Origin: an uncultured Bartonella sp.
Lineage (GTDB): Bacteria; Pseudomonadota; Alphaproteobacteria; Rhizobiales; Rhizobiaceae
Assembly: GCF_945277285.1 (NCBI RefSeq)
Contig: NZ_CALYPR010000003.1
Location: forward strand, 186,001-250,000
Direction: 5' to 3'
Length of the DNA: 64,000 nucleotides
The translations under genes were made by a program, and so were the position numbers. Positions 1 to 8,903 of this stretch are shown one piece after another. Each line of letters starts with the position of its first letter. Position 1 is the first letter of the stretch. The notes below the pieces were generated by a model. The model was not told the origin of the DNA and ran no database searches. It worked only from the letters and a program-made list of their open reading frames with translations.

Positions 1-2
1 TC

Positions 3-1256
3 TCCTATTACTCAGCTCCAAAAAGCCAGAATGCGCCGAAATCGCTTGATGAAGTTGACCCGGAATTGCTCAATACCTATGAAAAACTCGGTATTCCGCT
101 AAAAGAACAAGAAATTCTTGCGGGTGTACGCAGACAGGCAGAACCCTCTGAGCTCGATGATAATGTCTATGCTTCAGGTCGGGTGGCTGTCGATGCAGTG
201 TTTGATTCTGTTTCGGTGGTAACGACTTTCAAGAAAGAGTTGATACGTTCAGGCGTTATTTTCTGTTCAATTTCGGAAGCAATTCGCGATCATCCCGATC
301 TTATCAAACAATATCTTGGCTCGGTTGTCCCTGCCGGTGACAATTTTTATGCAGCTTTGAATGCAGCTGTTTTCACAGATGGTTCGTTTATTTATGTACC
401 GAAAGGTGTTCATTGTCCTATGGAATTGTCTACCTATTTCCGCATCAATGAACGTAATACGGGCCAGTTTGAGCGTACATTGATTATCGCCGATGAAGGT
501 GCCTATGTTTCTTATCTGGAAGGTTGTACTGCGCCGCAGCGTGACGAAAACCAGTTGCATGCGGCGGTGGTCGAACTTATTGCGGAAAAAGATGCGCAAA
601 TTAAATATTCAACTGTTCAAAATTGGTACCCCGGTGACAAAGATGGAAAGGGCGGAATTTTTAATTTTGTGACCAAACGTGGCGATTGCCGCGGTGATAA
701 TTCAAAAATATCATGGACACAGGTAGAAACCGGCTCGGCCATTACTTGGAAATACCCTTCTTGCCTGTTGCGCGGTGATAATACGCGTGGGGAGTTCTAT
801 TCTATTGCGGTTTCCAATGGTCACCAGCAGATTGATTCAGGCACCAAAATGATTCATCTTGGTAAAAACACATCAAGCCGTGTGATCTCGAAGGGGATAT
901 CGGCCGGTTTTTCCAATAATACCTATCGGGGGCAGGTTTCAGCCCATCGTAAAGCTGCTAATGCGCGCAATTTTACGCAATGCGACAGTTTACTGATTGG
1001 CAATAATTGCGGTGCCCATACAGCTCCTTATATTGAGGCGAAAAATGCGACTGCCAAGTTTGAGCATGAAGCTACAACGTCGAAGATTTCAGAAGACCAG
1101 CTCTTTTATGTCATGCAGCGTGGCATACCAGAAGAAGAAGCAATCGCTCTGATTGTCAACGGTTTTGTCAAAGAAGTTATTCAGGAATTACCGATGGAAT
1201 TTGCTGTTGAAGCGCAAAAACTGATAGGCATCAGCCTTGAAGGTAGTGTCGGTTAG
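3..1256 (+). CDS. sufB: Fe-S cluster assembly scaffold SufB (5' end cut off by window)
   Basis: SufB is the scaffold subunit of the cytoplasmic SufBCD complex, on which Fe-S clusters are built. The frame is open from the window edge, with no start codon in the visible N-terminal part, so about 80-90 N-terminal residues are missing compared with the family's roughly 500. The visible 417 residues include the cysteine motifs [12 protein letters not shown] and NNCGAHTAP, and the C-terminal block [20 protein letters not shown] shared by SufB and SufD. A 59-bp gap separates it from sufC. It is the first visible gene of sufB-C-D-S-T. Identification is firm; only the 5' end is unknown. Confidence 0.96.
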   Translation, partial: SYYSAPKSQNAPKSLDEVDPELLNTYEKLGIPLKEQEILAGVRRQAEPSELDDNVYASGRVAVDAVFDSVSVVTTFKKELIRSGVIFCSISEAIRDHPDLIKQYLGSVVPAGDNFYAALNAAVFTDGSFIYVPKGVHCPMELSTYFRINERNTGQFERTLIIADEGAYVSYLEGCTAPQRDENQLHAAVVELIAEKDAQIKYSTVQNWYPGDKDGKGGIFNFVTKRGDCRGDNSKISWTQVETGSAITWKYPSCLLRGDNTRGEFYSIAVSNGHQQIDSGTKMIHLGKNTSSRVISKGISAGFSNNTYRGQVSAHRKAANARNFTQCDSLLIGNNCGAHTAPYIEAKNATAKFEHEATTSKISEDQLFYVMQRGIPEEEAIALIVNGFVKEVIQELPMEFAVEAQKLIGISLEGSVG

Positions 1257-1315
1257 TGGTGGCTGTCGTTTTTCATGCAGTGAGCACCATCGCTGCTGCA
1301 AATTAGGATTCAAAA

Positions 1316-2083
1316 ATGTTAGAAATTAAAAATCTTCATGCGCGTATTGCTGAAACACAAACGGAAATTCTGCATGGGTTGGATTTAACCATTCACGATG
1401 GCGAAGTTTCGGCAATCATGGGCCCGAATGGGTCGGGTAAATCGACGCTTTCCTATATCCTTGCCGGTCGAAATGACTATGAAGTTACCGAGGGAGAAAT
1501 CCTTTTTAACGGTAAATCGCTTCTTGAAATGGATCCGGCAGAACGTGCGGCAAGTGGTGTATTTCTTGCCTTTCAATATCCGATGGAAATACCGGGTGTG
1601 GCAACGATGGAATTTTTGAAAGTTGCTATGAATTGCCAACGCAAAGCCCGTGGCGAAGAAGAGTTGAAAGTACCGGAATTTTTAAAAAAAGTAAAAGCCG
1701 GCGTGAGCGAACTCGAGATGGATATGGGCATGTTGAAACGTCCATTGAATGTAGGTTTTTCCGGTGGTGAAAAGAAACGTGCCGAAATCCTTCAAATGCT
1801 GTTGCTAGAGCCCAAACTTTGTATTCTTGATGAAACAGATTCCGGCCTTGATATTGATGCTTTAAAAATCGTAGCAAATGGTGTGAATGCCTTGCGAGCA
1901 CCGGATCGTTCATTTATGGTTATTACTCATTACCAGAGACTGCTCGATTATATCGTTCCGGATACAGTGCATGTTTTGTATAAGGGTAAAATAATCAAAA
2001 CCGGTGACAAAACCCTAGCTATGCAGCTTGAAAAAAATGGTTACGCTGACATTATCGGTGAAGCGGGGGAAGAACATGAGTGA
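1316..2083 (+). CDS. sufC: Fe-S cluster assembly ATPase SufC
   Basis: SufC is the ABC-type ATPase of the SufBCD complex; it is soluble and has no membrane partner. The 255 residues are the usual length. Walker A is GPNGSGKST at residues 36-43, the signature region reads GFSGGEKKRAE, and Walker B plus the D-loop is LCILDETDSGLD. The SGGE form with the following KKR is typical of SufC rather than of transporters. The ATG follows a purine-rich stretch (aggattcaaaa). The end of sufC overlaps the start of sufD by 8 bp, which implies translational coupling. Confidence 0.97.
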   Translation: MLEIKNLHARIAETQTEILHGLDLTIHDGEVSAIMGPNGSGKSTLSYILAGRNDYEVTEGEILFNGKSLLEMDPAERAASGVFLAFQYPMEIPGVATMEFLKVAMNCQRKARGEEELKVPEFLKKVKAGVSELEMDMGMLKRPLNVGFSGGEKKRAEILQMLLLEPKLCILDETDSGLDIDALKIVANGVNALRAPDRSFMVITHYQRLLDYIVPDTVHVLYKGKIIKTGDKTLAMQLEKNGYADIIGEAGEEHE

Positions 2084-3356
2084 AACCTCTAAACCTGATA
2101 AACAGCCGGAAATGACAGCTGCAGAAACTGCAATTGTTGATATGTTTGGTAAAAGGCTGGGAGATTTTCCTGGTAACAGCGATGTGATGTCAACGCGCGA
2201 CAACGTCGTCGAACAGCTCAAGAGAGTTGGAATTCCGTCAAGGAAACGTGAATATTGGCATTATACCGATTTGCGGACACTGCTGAAGGACGTTCCTAAT
2301 TTTAGTGTAGAAGGTGATGGAAAAGCGTGCGAACCACTTTCAGCAAAAAATCAGGTTTTTGCCATTTTTAACGGAAAGACACTCGATGCACCTGAAGTGA
2401 AATCGGTTACAGCAAAACGCTTGGCTGATGAACTTGGCAGTGAAAATTTTACCTTAAAGCCCGAAATTTCCGACGACGACTTTGTTGGACAGATAAACAC
2501 CGCATTTGTCACTGATGGCTGGTTGCTTGATGTTGCGGATGATGCAAAAATCGATGAGCCAATCGAGTTACAAATGGTTACTCCTAGCGGTCAGGCCCAC
2601 GCCTACTCCAACGTGAATGTCGGGAAAAATTGTTCGGCAACATTTATAGAACGACAATTGGGTGGTGAAAAACCGGTTTTTGTAACATCTGTTCAAAACT
2701 TGAGAGCAGGCGAAGGGTGTGATGTAAAATGGATCATCATTCGGGATCGCGGTTTTGATGCAACTCAGTTTTCGCAATTTCACGCCAATTTGGAAAAAGA
2801 TGCAAAACTTACTCTTTATATCGTTAATGTTGCAAGCCAGCTGAATAGACAAGAGATAGACATCGAGATGTCTGGAAAGTATTCAAATTTCCAGCTCCGG
2901 ACGATCAATCTGCTTGCCGGACAAAGTCACAGCGATGTCACGATGTTTGTCCGCCATACTGGGGAAAATACAACTTCGACTGAAATAGTGCGCAATGTCG
3001 TCACGGATAATGCGCGCGGTGCATTTCAAGGCATGATTAAGGTGGCACGCGAGGCCCAAAAGACTGATGCCCGAATGACTTGCAACAGTCTCATTTTGTC
3101 AAATGACGCAGAATTTGATTCAAAACCCGAGCTTGAGATATTTGCAGATGATGTTGCTTGTGGTCATGGTTCGACAGTATCGGAAATAGACCGCGATCAG
3201 TTATTTTATCTCATGGCGCGTGGTATTGAAAAGGTAGTGGCCCGTGGTTTGTTGGTGAAAGCTTTTGTTTCCCAATTAATTGATGATGTGGATAATGAAC
3301 AAATGAAGGATGTTATCGTTTCGGTTATTAACCAGTGGCTCGATACACATCTTTAA
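2076..3356 (+). CDS. sufD: Fe-S cluster assembly protein SufD
   Basis: SufD is a SufB paralogue and partner in the SufBCD scaffold, needed for iron acquisition during cluster assembly. I take the ATG at 2076 (MSETSKPDKQPEM) because it lies behind a GGGGAAGAA purine tract and overlaps the sufC stop; upstream in-frame codons lie inside sufC. The result is 426 residues, normal for the family. The C-terminal half carries the conserved core, including CGHGSTVSEIDRDQLFYLMA, which parallels the SufB C-terminus. sufS begins 12 bp after the stop. Confidence 0.95.
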   Translation: MSETSKPDKQPEMTAAETAIVDMFGKRLGDFPGNSDVMSTRDNVVEQLKRVGIPSRKREYWHYTDLRTLLKDVPNFSVEGDGKACEPLSAKNQVFAIFNGKTLDAPEVKSVTAKRLADELGSENFTLKPEISDDDFVGQINTAFVTDGWLLDVADDAKIDEPIELQMVTPSGQAHAYSNVNVGKNCSATFIERQLGGEKPVFVTSVQNLRAGEGCDVKWIIIRDRGFDATQFSQFHANLEKDAKLTLYIVNVASQLNRQEIDIEMSGKYSNFQLRTINLLAGQSHSDVTMFVRHTGENTTSTEIVRNVVTDNARGAFQGMIKVAREAQKTDARMTCNSLILSNDAEFDSKPELEIFADDVACGHGSTVSEIDRDQLFYLMARGIEKVVARGLLVKAFVSQLIDDVDNEQMKDVIVSVINQWLDTHL

Positions 3357-3368
3357 AAAGGAATAAAT

Positions 3369-4610
3369 ATGTCAAATCTGCCGCCTTCTTCTTTTGATGT
3401 GGAAGCAATTCGGCGCGATTTTCCGATTTTAAAACGGAAAATTTACGGTAAACGTTTAGCATACTTAGATAATGCAGCTTCCGCTCAGAAGCCGCAATCT
3501 GTGCTTGATGCGATGGCTGAAGTCTATAAAAACGATTATGCCAACGTGCATCGCGGACTGCATTTTTTATCGAATAGTGCAACCGAGCTTTATGAAAAAG
3601 CAAGAGAGAGCGTTCGGAAGTTTATCAACGCTTCGTCACATGAAGAAATTGTTTTTACAAAAAACGCAACGGAGGCAATCAACACAGTTGCTTATGGCTA
3701 CGGCATGCCGCGTTTTTCAAAAGATGATGAAATCGTTCTGACGATTATGGAGCATCATTCCAATATTGTTCCTTGGCATTTTATTCGTGAAACAAAAGGA
3801 ACAAAACTGGTTTTCGTTCCTGTCGACGATGACGGTGTTCTGCATTTGGAAGATTTTGAAAAGGCATTGAGCGGCAAGACCCGTCTTGTAGCTATTACCC
3901 ATATGTCAAACACTCTTGGCACTGTTCCGCCTGTTAAGGAGATGATAAAAGCCGCCCACGAGCGGAATATTCCTGTTCTGGTCGATGGTGCTCAGGGCTC
4001 TGTTCATCTTTCAGTTGATGTTCAGGATCTTGATTGTGACTGGTATGTGATGACAGGGCACAAACTTTACGGACCGACCGGTATTGGCGTTCTTTATGGC
4101 AAAAAAGAACGGCTAGAGGAAATGCACCCGTTCCAGGGCGGTGGGGAGATGATTGAAGACGTGAGCGTTGACAAGATCACCTATAATGCGCCGCCTCATC
4201 GTTTTGAAGCCGGTACGCCTCCCATCGTTCAGGCAATAGGCCTTGGAGTAGCGTTGGAATATATTTTGTCGAAAGACCGTGGCGCTTTGCAAGCACATGA
4301 GAAGGCTTTGACCGCTTATGCACATGAACGACTTGGTGCAATTAATTCATTGCGAATTTTTGGTCATGCTCCTGACAAGGGCGGCATCATTTCTTTTGAA
4401 CTTCAAGGTATTCATCCGCACGACGTATCTATGTATATTGATCGTCAAGGTGTTGCGGTGCGGGCAGGTACCCATTGCGCCCAACCTCTATTAAACCGTT
4501 TTGATGTAACATCGACCTGCCGTGCATCATTTGCAATGTATAATGATCGTGATGATGTCGATCAGCTTGCTGAAGCACTGGAAAAAGCAAGGAGGTTTTT
4601 CAATGAGTGA
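3369..4610 (+). CDS. sufS: Cysteine desulfurase SufS
   Basis: SufS is a PLP enzyme that removes sulfur from cysteine and supplies persulfide for the SufBCD scaffold. The 413 residues match group II desulfurases. The PLP lysine is K232 in TGHKLYGPTG, and the catalytic cysteine is C370 in RAGTHCAQPLL, with the short group-II spacing around it. The cofactor-binding ATEAINTVAYGYG and DGAQGSVH segments are also present. The ATG at 3369 follows aaaaaggaataaat. The 3' end overlaps sufT by 8 bp. A separate SufE partner is not encoded in this window. Confidence 0.96.
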   Translation: MSNLPPSSFDVEAIRRDFPILKRKIYGKRLAYLDNAASAQKPQSVLDAMAEVYKNDYANVHRGLHFLSNSATELYEKARESVRKFINASSHEEIVFTKNATEAINTVAYGYGMPRFSKDDEIVLTIMEHHSNIVPWHFIRETKGTKLVFVPVDDDGVLHLEDFEKALSGKTRLVAITHMSNTLGTVPPVKEMIKAAHERNIPVLVDGAQGSVHLSVDVQDLDCDWYVMTGHKLYGPTGIGVLYGKKERLEEMHPFQGGGEMIEDVSVDKITYNAPPHRFEAGTPPIVQAIGLGVALEYILSKDRGALQAHEKALTAYAHERLGAINSLRIFGHAPDKGGIISFELQGIHPHDVSMYIDRQGVAVRAGTHCAQPLLNRFDVTSTCRASFAMYNDRDDVDQLAEALEKARRFFNE

Positions 4611-5007
4611 TTCCTCCAGTAAAATTCATGCTGCAGAGCCCGTCGGTAGTTGGGAAAATGACATAGTTACAACCAATGTTTCAACTATTCCCGCGGATGA
4701 GCTTGACCGAATGACGGACGACATTATCAATGCTTTGAAGACTGTTTTTGATCCCGAAATTCCAGCCGATATTTATGAACTCGGTCTTATTTACCGAATT
4801 GATATCGAAGATGACCGTTCGGTTAAAATAGATATGACGTTGACAGCACCCGGTTGTCCTGTCGCCGGTGATATGCCAACTTGGGTTGAAAATGCTGTTG
4901 GCGCCGTCGAAGGTGTTTCTCATGTTGAAGTCAATATGACATTCGATCCACCTTGGACACCTGATAGAATGTCGGAAGAAGCGCAAATCGCACTTGGCTG
5001 GTATTGA
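4603..5007 (+). CDS. sufT: SUF-associated DUF59/MIP18-family protein SufT
   Basis: This is a 134-residue MIP18/DUF59 protein of the SufT type, an auxiliary Fe-S maturation factor that often closes suf operons. The conserved DPEIPADIYELGLIYRIDI segment and the MTLTAPGCPVAGDMP loop with its single conserved cysteine are visible. The ATG at 4603 lies behind a strong AAGGAGG site, which decides the start over longer in-frame options inside sufS. In many rhizobia a sufA-type A-carrier gene follows. Here the next gene is dinB on the opposite strand 28 bp away, so the operon ends at this gene. Confidence 0.9.
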   Translation: MSDSSSKIHAAEPVGSWENDIVTTNVSTIPADELDRMTDDIINALKTVFDPEIPADIYELGLIYRIDIEDDRSVKIDMTLTAPGCPVAGDMPTWVENAVGAVEGVSHVEVNMTFDPPWTPDRMSEEAQIALGWY

Positions 5008-5035
5008 TCCGGTCAAACAAGAGATTTGTAAAATT

Positions 5036-6355
5036 CTATTTCAGCTTATCAACAGGTGGCGTAAGGCACTTGTTTTTACCAAAGGTATAACCCGTTTCAA
5101 TGGATTTATTGCCGAATTTGGCGCGAAGCTTATCCATAGCATTTTCGGCTGCCGCACGTTTATGTGAATTCTGGTCAAGAAGATCGGTGTTTTCAACGGC
5201 CGAAGCTTTTGATAATTGCTGTAAGCCTATTCCTAAAAGCCGGAATTTCGTTCCATCAAGTTCTCGTTGCAAAAGTCCCAATCCGACTTGAAAAATACGA
5301 TCAGCTGTCTGAATCCGGTCTTCAAAAGTCTGGTTGCGCGTCCGGCTTTTAAAATCCTTTGTTTTCAATTTTAAAACCACCGTTTGGCCGGCAATCTCGC
5401 TTGTCTTTAGCCGGGCAGAGACTTTTTCGGATAACATTCGTAAAACGGGTATCAGATCGTCCGTTTTCGAAAGATCAGAGAGAAAAGTTGTTTCGGCCGA
5501 GACGCTTTTTATTTCGCGTTCAGGTTCCACTTGTCTATTATCTATTCCGTGTGCCAAGCGGTAAAGACGCTGTCCCATTTGGCCATATCGCTTAATCAAC
5601 AGCGACTCATCCGACTGTTGGACTTCGCCAATGGATGTAATCCCATCCTGAGCTAATCTTTGCGCGAATGCAGCACCAACCCCCCATATTTTGGTGACTG
5701 GCTGTTTTGCAAGGAAAGAAAGAGCCTCTTTTTCGCCAATGATCGAAAATCCCCTTGGTTTATCAATATCCGACGCAATTTTTGCTAAAAATTTGCAATA
5801 GGATAATCCTATTGATACTGTAACTCCAATCTCATTTTCTATGCGTTGGGCAAACCGTGCCAAGGTAAAAGATGCAGGTGCTTTATGGAGTTTTTCCGTG
5901 CCGCGCAGATCAAGAAAAGCTTCATCAATTGAAATAGGCTCGACAAGCGGTGTTAATTCCAGCATAAGTTGTCTTATTTCGCGCCCAATCCTTGCATATT
6001 TTGTTATATCAGGGGCAATAACAACTGCCTCGGGGCAAAGTTCTAAAGCTTTAAACATCGGCATCGCCGATCGTACACCAGAAATGCGGGCAATATAACA
6101 GGCTGTTGAAACAACACCACGTTTGCCACCACCGACAATAACGGGTTTATTTCTCAGTTCCGGATGGTCACGCTTTTCGATAGATGCGTAAAATGCATCG
6201 CAATCAATATGTGCCAGATTGAGAGAGTATAGTTCCGGATGATGAAGCAGTCGCGGAGAACCACATTTTTCACAGCGTTTATTCTGTTGGTGTTGAATGG
6301 ATAAACAATCCCGACAAAAACCATATTGAGGTTGGTTAAACGGGCTTAGAGCCAT
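5036..6355 (-). CDS. dinB: DNA polymerase IV (Y family) with N-terminal zinc-finger extension
   Basis: DinB is the translesion polymerase of the Y family. The 439 residues are longer than the roughly 350 of E. coli Pol IV because of an N-terminal extension with a CxxC-x10-CxxC zinc-binding pattern (C14, C17, C28, C31), as in rhizobial DinB1-type proteins. Catalytic carboxylates sit in [12 protein letters not shown] and SIDEAFLDL. The helix-hairpin-helix segment ([15 protein letters not shown]) and the little-finger domain follow. It overlaps the upstream DUF3572 gene by 10 bp, so the two form a unit. The gene converges on sufT. Confidence 0.94.
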   Translation of the reverse strand: MALSPFNQPQYGFCRDCLSIQHQQNKRCEKCGSPRLLHHPELYSLNLAHIDCDAFYASIEKRDHPELRNKPVIVGGGKRGVVSTACYIARISGVRSAMPMFKALELCPEAVVIAPDITKYARIGREIRQLMLELTPLVEPISIDEAFLDLRGTEKLHKAPASFTLARFAQRIENEIGVTVSIGLSYCKFLAKIASDIDKPRGFSIIGEKEALSFLAKQPVTKIWGVGAAFAQRLAQDGITSIGEVQQSDESLLIKRYGQMGQRLYRLAHGIDNRQVEPEREIKSVSAETTFLSDLSKTDDLIPVLRMLSEKVSARLKTSEIAGQTVVLKLKTKDFKSRTRNQTFEDRIQTADRIFQVGLGLLQRELDGTKFRLLGIGLQQLSKASAVENTDLLDQNSHKRAAAENAMDKLRAKFGNKSIETGYTFGKNKCLTPPVDKLK

Positions 6356-6639
6356 ATAGGTTGTTCTCCACCAGGAAGGAAATGAACAGCTTCACCAATT
6401 GATTGTGGCAAATATCCGGACTGGTTAGAAAAGCTCATCAGTGTCGGCTCATGAGCCATGATAAACTGCAACACACCCGCGAGAAAACCTTGAGACGTTG
6501 CCGCTTGACGAATATCTTCCGCATTAATACCGGTAATGTTCAAAAATCTCGGCATAAGTTCCGGATCATTGGCGATAAATAACAAAGCAGCAACTGCCAG
6601 CTCTTCTGCTTCTTCACGGTTGTTTATTTGTTTTTTCAT
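6346..6639 (-). CDS. DUF3572-family small protein
   Basis: This 97-residue acidic protein resembles the alphaproteobacterial DUF3572 family, whose function is unknown. Visible features are a leading helix ([19 protein letters not shown]), the [14 protein letters not shown] segment, and a [14 protein letters not shown] segment. There is no signal peptide and no clear catalytic motif. It overlaps the start of dinB by 10 bp on the same strand and is divergent from divK, the arrangement I expect for this family beside dinB and divK in rhizobia. Naming rests on family recall, not on a search. Confidence 0.8.
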   Translation of the reverse strand: MKKQINNREEAEELAVAALLFIANDPELMPRFLNITGINAEDIRQAATSQGFLAGVLQFIMAHEPTLMSFSNQSGYLPQSIGEAVHFLPGGEQPIWL

Positions 6640-6713
6640 ATCATTTTAGCCAAGTGGTAACCAGAAAGAGTTTACTCTGCTAAGTACAAAGCTGGAAGAG
6701 CGGAGATTATAGA

Positions 6714-7079
6714 ATGACAAAAAAAGTTATGATTGTGGAAGATAATGAACTTAATATGAAATTGTTCCGCGATCTTGTCGAGGCAAGTGGCTATGAAACC
6801 GTCGAAACTCGTAACGGTTTAGCCGCTCTGGACTTGGCACGAAAAAGTAATCCCGGTCTTATTTTGATGGATATCCAGCTTCCGGAAGTTTCAGGGATAG
6901 ATGTCATCAAACAATTAAAAGCCGATGAGCAACTAAAAACTATTCCGGTTGTTGCTGTAACTGCTTTTGCCATGAAGGGCGATGAAGAGCGAATAAGGGC
7001 AAGTGGCTGCGAAGACTATATGTCAAAACCAATCTCCGTCGTCAACTTTATGGCCATGGTCAAACGTTTTTTAGGTTGA
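6714..7079 (+). CDS. divK: Single-domain response regulator DivK
   Basis: DivK is a stand-alone receiver-domain protein that links the PleC/DivJ histidine kinases to DivL-CckA-CtrA and so to cell division and polarity. The 121 residues contain the acidic pair E9-D10, the phosphoacceptor D53 ([10 protein letters not shown]), T83 and K105, all expected for an active receiver, and no output domain. The ATG follows a gagcggag tract. In Brucella and many relatives pleD lies directly downstream. Here a terminator hairpin follows within 45 bp, then rpsI on the other strand, so pleD is not linked. Confidence 0.92.
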   Translation: MTKKVMIVEDNELNMKLFRDLVEASGYETVETRNGLAALDLARKSNPGLILMDIQLPEVSGIDVIKQLKADEQLKTIPVVAVTAFAMKGDEERIRASGCEDYMSKPISVVNFMAMVKRFLG

Positions 7080-7120
7080 TTTTGGTTTTTAAAACCATAG
7101 ACTTGAAACGGTAATAAAAA

Positions 7121-7147
7121 AAGCCCCATAAATGGGGCTTTTGCCAT
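7121..7147. terminator. Bidirectional terminator between divK and rpsI
   Basis: Inverted repeat AAGCCCC-ataaat-GGGGCTT at 7121-7140. A T-run follows on the minus strand (complement of the A-run at 7114-7120) and a short TTTT on the plus strand. It sits between two convergent genes, so it can serve both. Seen directly; function is by analogy with Rho-independent terminators. Confidence 0.75.
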
Positions 7148-7161
7148 TAAAATAATAAAGA

Positions 7162-7650
7162 TTAACGTTTTGAGAACTGGAATGAACGACGGGCTTTTGC
7201 CTTACCGTATTTCTTACGTTCCACAACACGGCTATCACGTGTAAGAAAACCGCCTTTTTTCAATACCGAACGCAAACCCGGTTCAAAATACGTCAGAGCT
7301 TTTGAAATACCATGGCGAACGGCACCGGCCTGACCGGAAAGTCCACCGCCAGCGACAGAAGCTATAACGTCAAATTGACCATCACGGTTTGCTGCCAGAA
7401 TTGGCTGGCGTAAAATCATCTGCAGAACCGGACGGGCAAAGTATTTATCAAAATCTTTGCCATTAACAACGATCTTACCACTGCCAGGTTTTATCCAGAC
7501 ACGTGCAATTGCATCTTTACGTTTACCTGTGGCGTAAGAACGTCCCTGAGCATCAAGTTTACGTTCATGGACTGGTGCTACTGGTTCTTGAGTGGCTACA
7601 ACCGTCTCGGTTACCGCACCAAGTTCAGAAAAAGAACTAATCTCGGCCAT
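7162..7650 (-). CDS. rpsI: 30S ribosomal protein S9
   Basis: S9 is a small-subunit ribosomal protein whose C-terminal tail reaches the P-site tRNA. The 162 residues have the alphaproteobacterial N-terminal extension, then the core [20 protein letters not shown], the [19 protein letters not shown] segment, and the universally conserved basic C-terminus ending FQFSKR. It lies 2 bp downstream of rplM on the same strand, the standard rplM-rpsI operon. Confidence 0.98.
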   Translation of the reverse strand: MAEISSFSELGAVTETVVATQEPVAPVHERKLDAQGRSYATGKRKDAIARVWIKPGSGKIVVNGKDFDKYFARPVLQMILRQPILAANRDGQFDVIASVAGGGLSGQAGAVRHGISKALTYFEPGLRSVLKKGGFLTRDSRVVERKKYGKAKARRSFQFSKR

Positions 7651-7652
7651 AA

Positions 7653-8117
7653 TTAAGCAATCCTTTTATTTTTACGGTTGAGTGCGCCAACATTGATAAC
7701 TTCAGGCTGCTGGGCTTCATGGGGATGTTTTGTTCCGGCATAAACACGCAAGTTCTTCATCTGGCGACGGCCAAGCGGGCCACGCGGAATCATACGTTCG
7801 ACGGCCTTTTCAATCACCCGCTCAGGAAAACGCCCTTCAAGTATCTGACGGGCAGTGCGTTCTTTAACACTACCAATGTAGCCAGTATGCCAATAATATT
7901 TCTTGTTGTGAAGTTTTTTACCAGTCAATACAACTTTGTCGGCATTTATGACAATAACATTGTCACCATCATCAACATGAGGGGTAAAGGTTGGTTTGTG
8001 TTTACCGCGTAACCGATTGGCTACAAGTGTGGCAAGACGACCTAAAACAAGGTGCTCTGCGTCAATAATGACCCATTTCTTGGCCACTTCAGCGGGCTTT
8101 TGTGAAAAAGTTGCCAT
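7653..8117 (-). CDS. rplM: 50S ribosomal protein L13
   Basis: L13 is an early-assembly protein of the large subunit. The 154 residues include the typical [19 protein letters not shown] start and the [16 protein letters not shown] segment. It is first in the rplM-rpsI operon. The start ATG is preceded by AAAAGGA at good spacing, and a 17-bp hairpin lies directly upstream of that site (separate entry). Confidence 0.98.
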   Translation of the reverse strand: MATFSQKPAEVAKKWVIIDAEHLVLGRLATLVANRLRGKHKPTFTPHVDDGDNVIVINADKVVLTGKKLHNKKYYWHTGYIGSVKERTARQILEGRFPERVIEKAVERMIPRGPLGRRQMKNLRVYAGTKHPHEAQQPEVINVGALNRKNKRIA

Positions 8118-8137
8118 TGAAGCTATCCTTTTTGAAT

Positions 8138-8154
8138 CCTTCGTTAAACGAAGG
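8138..8154 (-). promoter_or_regulatory. Hairpin in the rplM 5' leader
   Basis: A perfect inverted repeat CCTTCGTT-a-AACGAAGG lies about 20 bp upstream of the rplM start, just before its ribosome-binding site on the minus strand. It would form a tight stem in the mRNA leader. L13 or L13/S9 leader control is known in other bacteria, but this sequence has not been matched to any of those motifs, so a regulatory role is inference. Confidence 0.35.
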
Positions 8155-8903
8155 CGTTTTTTGTTGCTTTGCGTTGTGATAAATGATCACAACAATAAGT
8201 GCCGAAACCGACACGTGCGAGCTTATTATAGGCTTGTATCTGCTACGTCAATCGAAAAATAGCTAACATTTCCAATATTTTGCGGTAGTGGTAATATAAT
8301 ACCACAAAACTTTTTTATAATAGATTGAAGAAAAGTGATGTCAACGCCAATAAAATGGTAGCGAAAATATTTGTCGATCATAAGAGGCGAGATGTTGGTA
8401 TAATTGATGAAACATTGGTATTTAATTTTGTTTTTGATGTTTTTTAAAATTGGTTTTTTATTTGAGTTAAAACTGTTGCTATCGGCCCTAATTTATTTGA
8501 CAGTACCGACCAATACTGAACACTGATAGCAGTATGGCGCTAATTTTACGTAGAAAAGTCGTTTTTGGCGGAATTTTTGCTGTTTGTTTGGTGAAGAAAT
8601 GCACTGACGGCAATAATTTCGAAGCCCGTTTTTGTTTATGTGCAAATCACGGAAAAAATTTTGCATTAAAAACAAATCGACGTTTTTTCGGGAAGATTTT
8701 TGTTTTGTGACTACTAAGCCGTTTGTTTTCGTTATTTTTTCAGTTTAAAAAATAACAGGTTAATTTTTAATCAAAAGCGTAAATTTATGAGTAAAAATTT
8801 GCTATAGAGTAGGGAATAGAGAAATTGTTTTCTTGTGCTTGCTGGCTTCGTCTAATAGCTTCTTGATAATTTTAAGTTTTCAAGATACCCGAAGGAGGAT
8901 AAA
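8155..8903. other. Long AT-rich intergenic region between rplM and metY
   Basis: About 750 bp without a convincing full-length gene. The left part must hold the rplM-rpsI promoter (minus strand) and the right part the metY promoter (plus strand). A short Cys-rich reading frame on the minus strand at 8493-8675 is the only coding-like signal. I looked for the conserved core of SAM-II riboswitches before metY and did not find it. Confidence 0.6.
8493..8675 (-). CDS. Possible small Cys-pair protein or remnant
   Basis: A 60-codon frame contains FFRDLHINKNGLRNYCRQC, which resembles the zinc-binding N-terminal pattern of small phage and HNH-type proteins (F-x-K-x-GL-x-YC-x2-C), and a second pair CYQC. 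The frame stays open further upstream (KSSRKNVDLF), where such proteins normally carry a first CxxC; those cysteines are absent. There is no good ribosome-binding site, and the nominal start is TTG. It could be a decayed gene, a real micro-protein, or chance. I do not assign a function. Confidence 0.22.
   Translation of the reverse strand: MFLMQNFFRDLHINKNGLRNYCRQCISSPNKQQKFRQKRLFYVKLAPYCYQCSVLVGTVK

Noticed and set aside
267-599. 110-codon open frame on the minus strand inside sufB
   Set aside because: It is fully antisense to the conserved sufB coding sequence and has no protein-family character.
5100-5600. Several overlapping plus-strand open frames opposite dinB
   Set aside because: All are antisense to dinB and short, with no supporting features.
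8780-8903. Possible SAM-II or other methionine riboswitch upstream of metY
   Set aside because: The expected conserved core (GATTTAACC-like segment and GCTAAA...AGG) is not present, and no matching pseudoknot could be drawn by eye.
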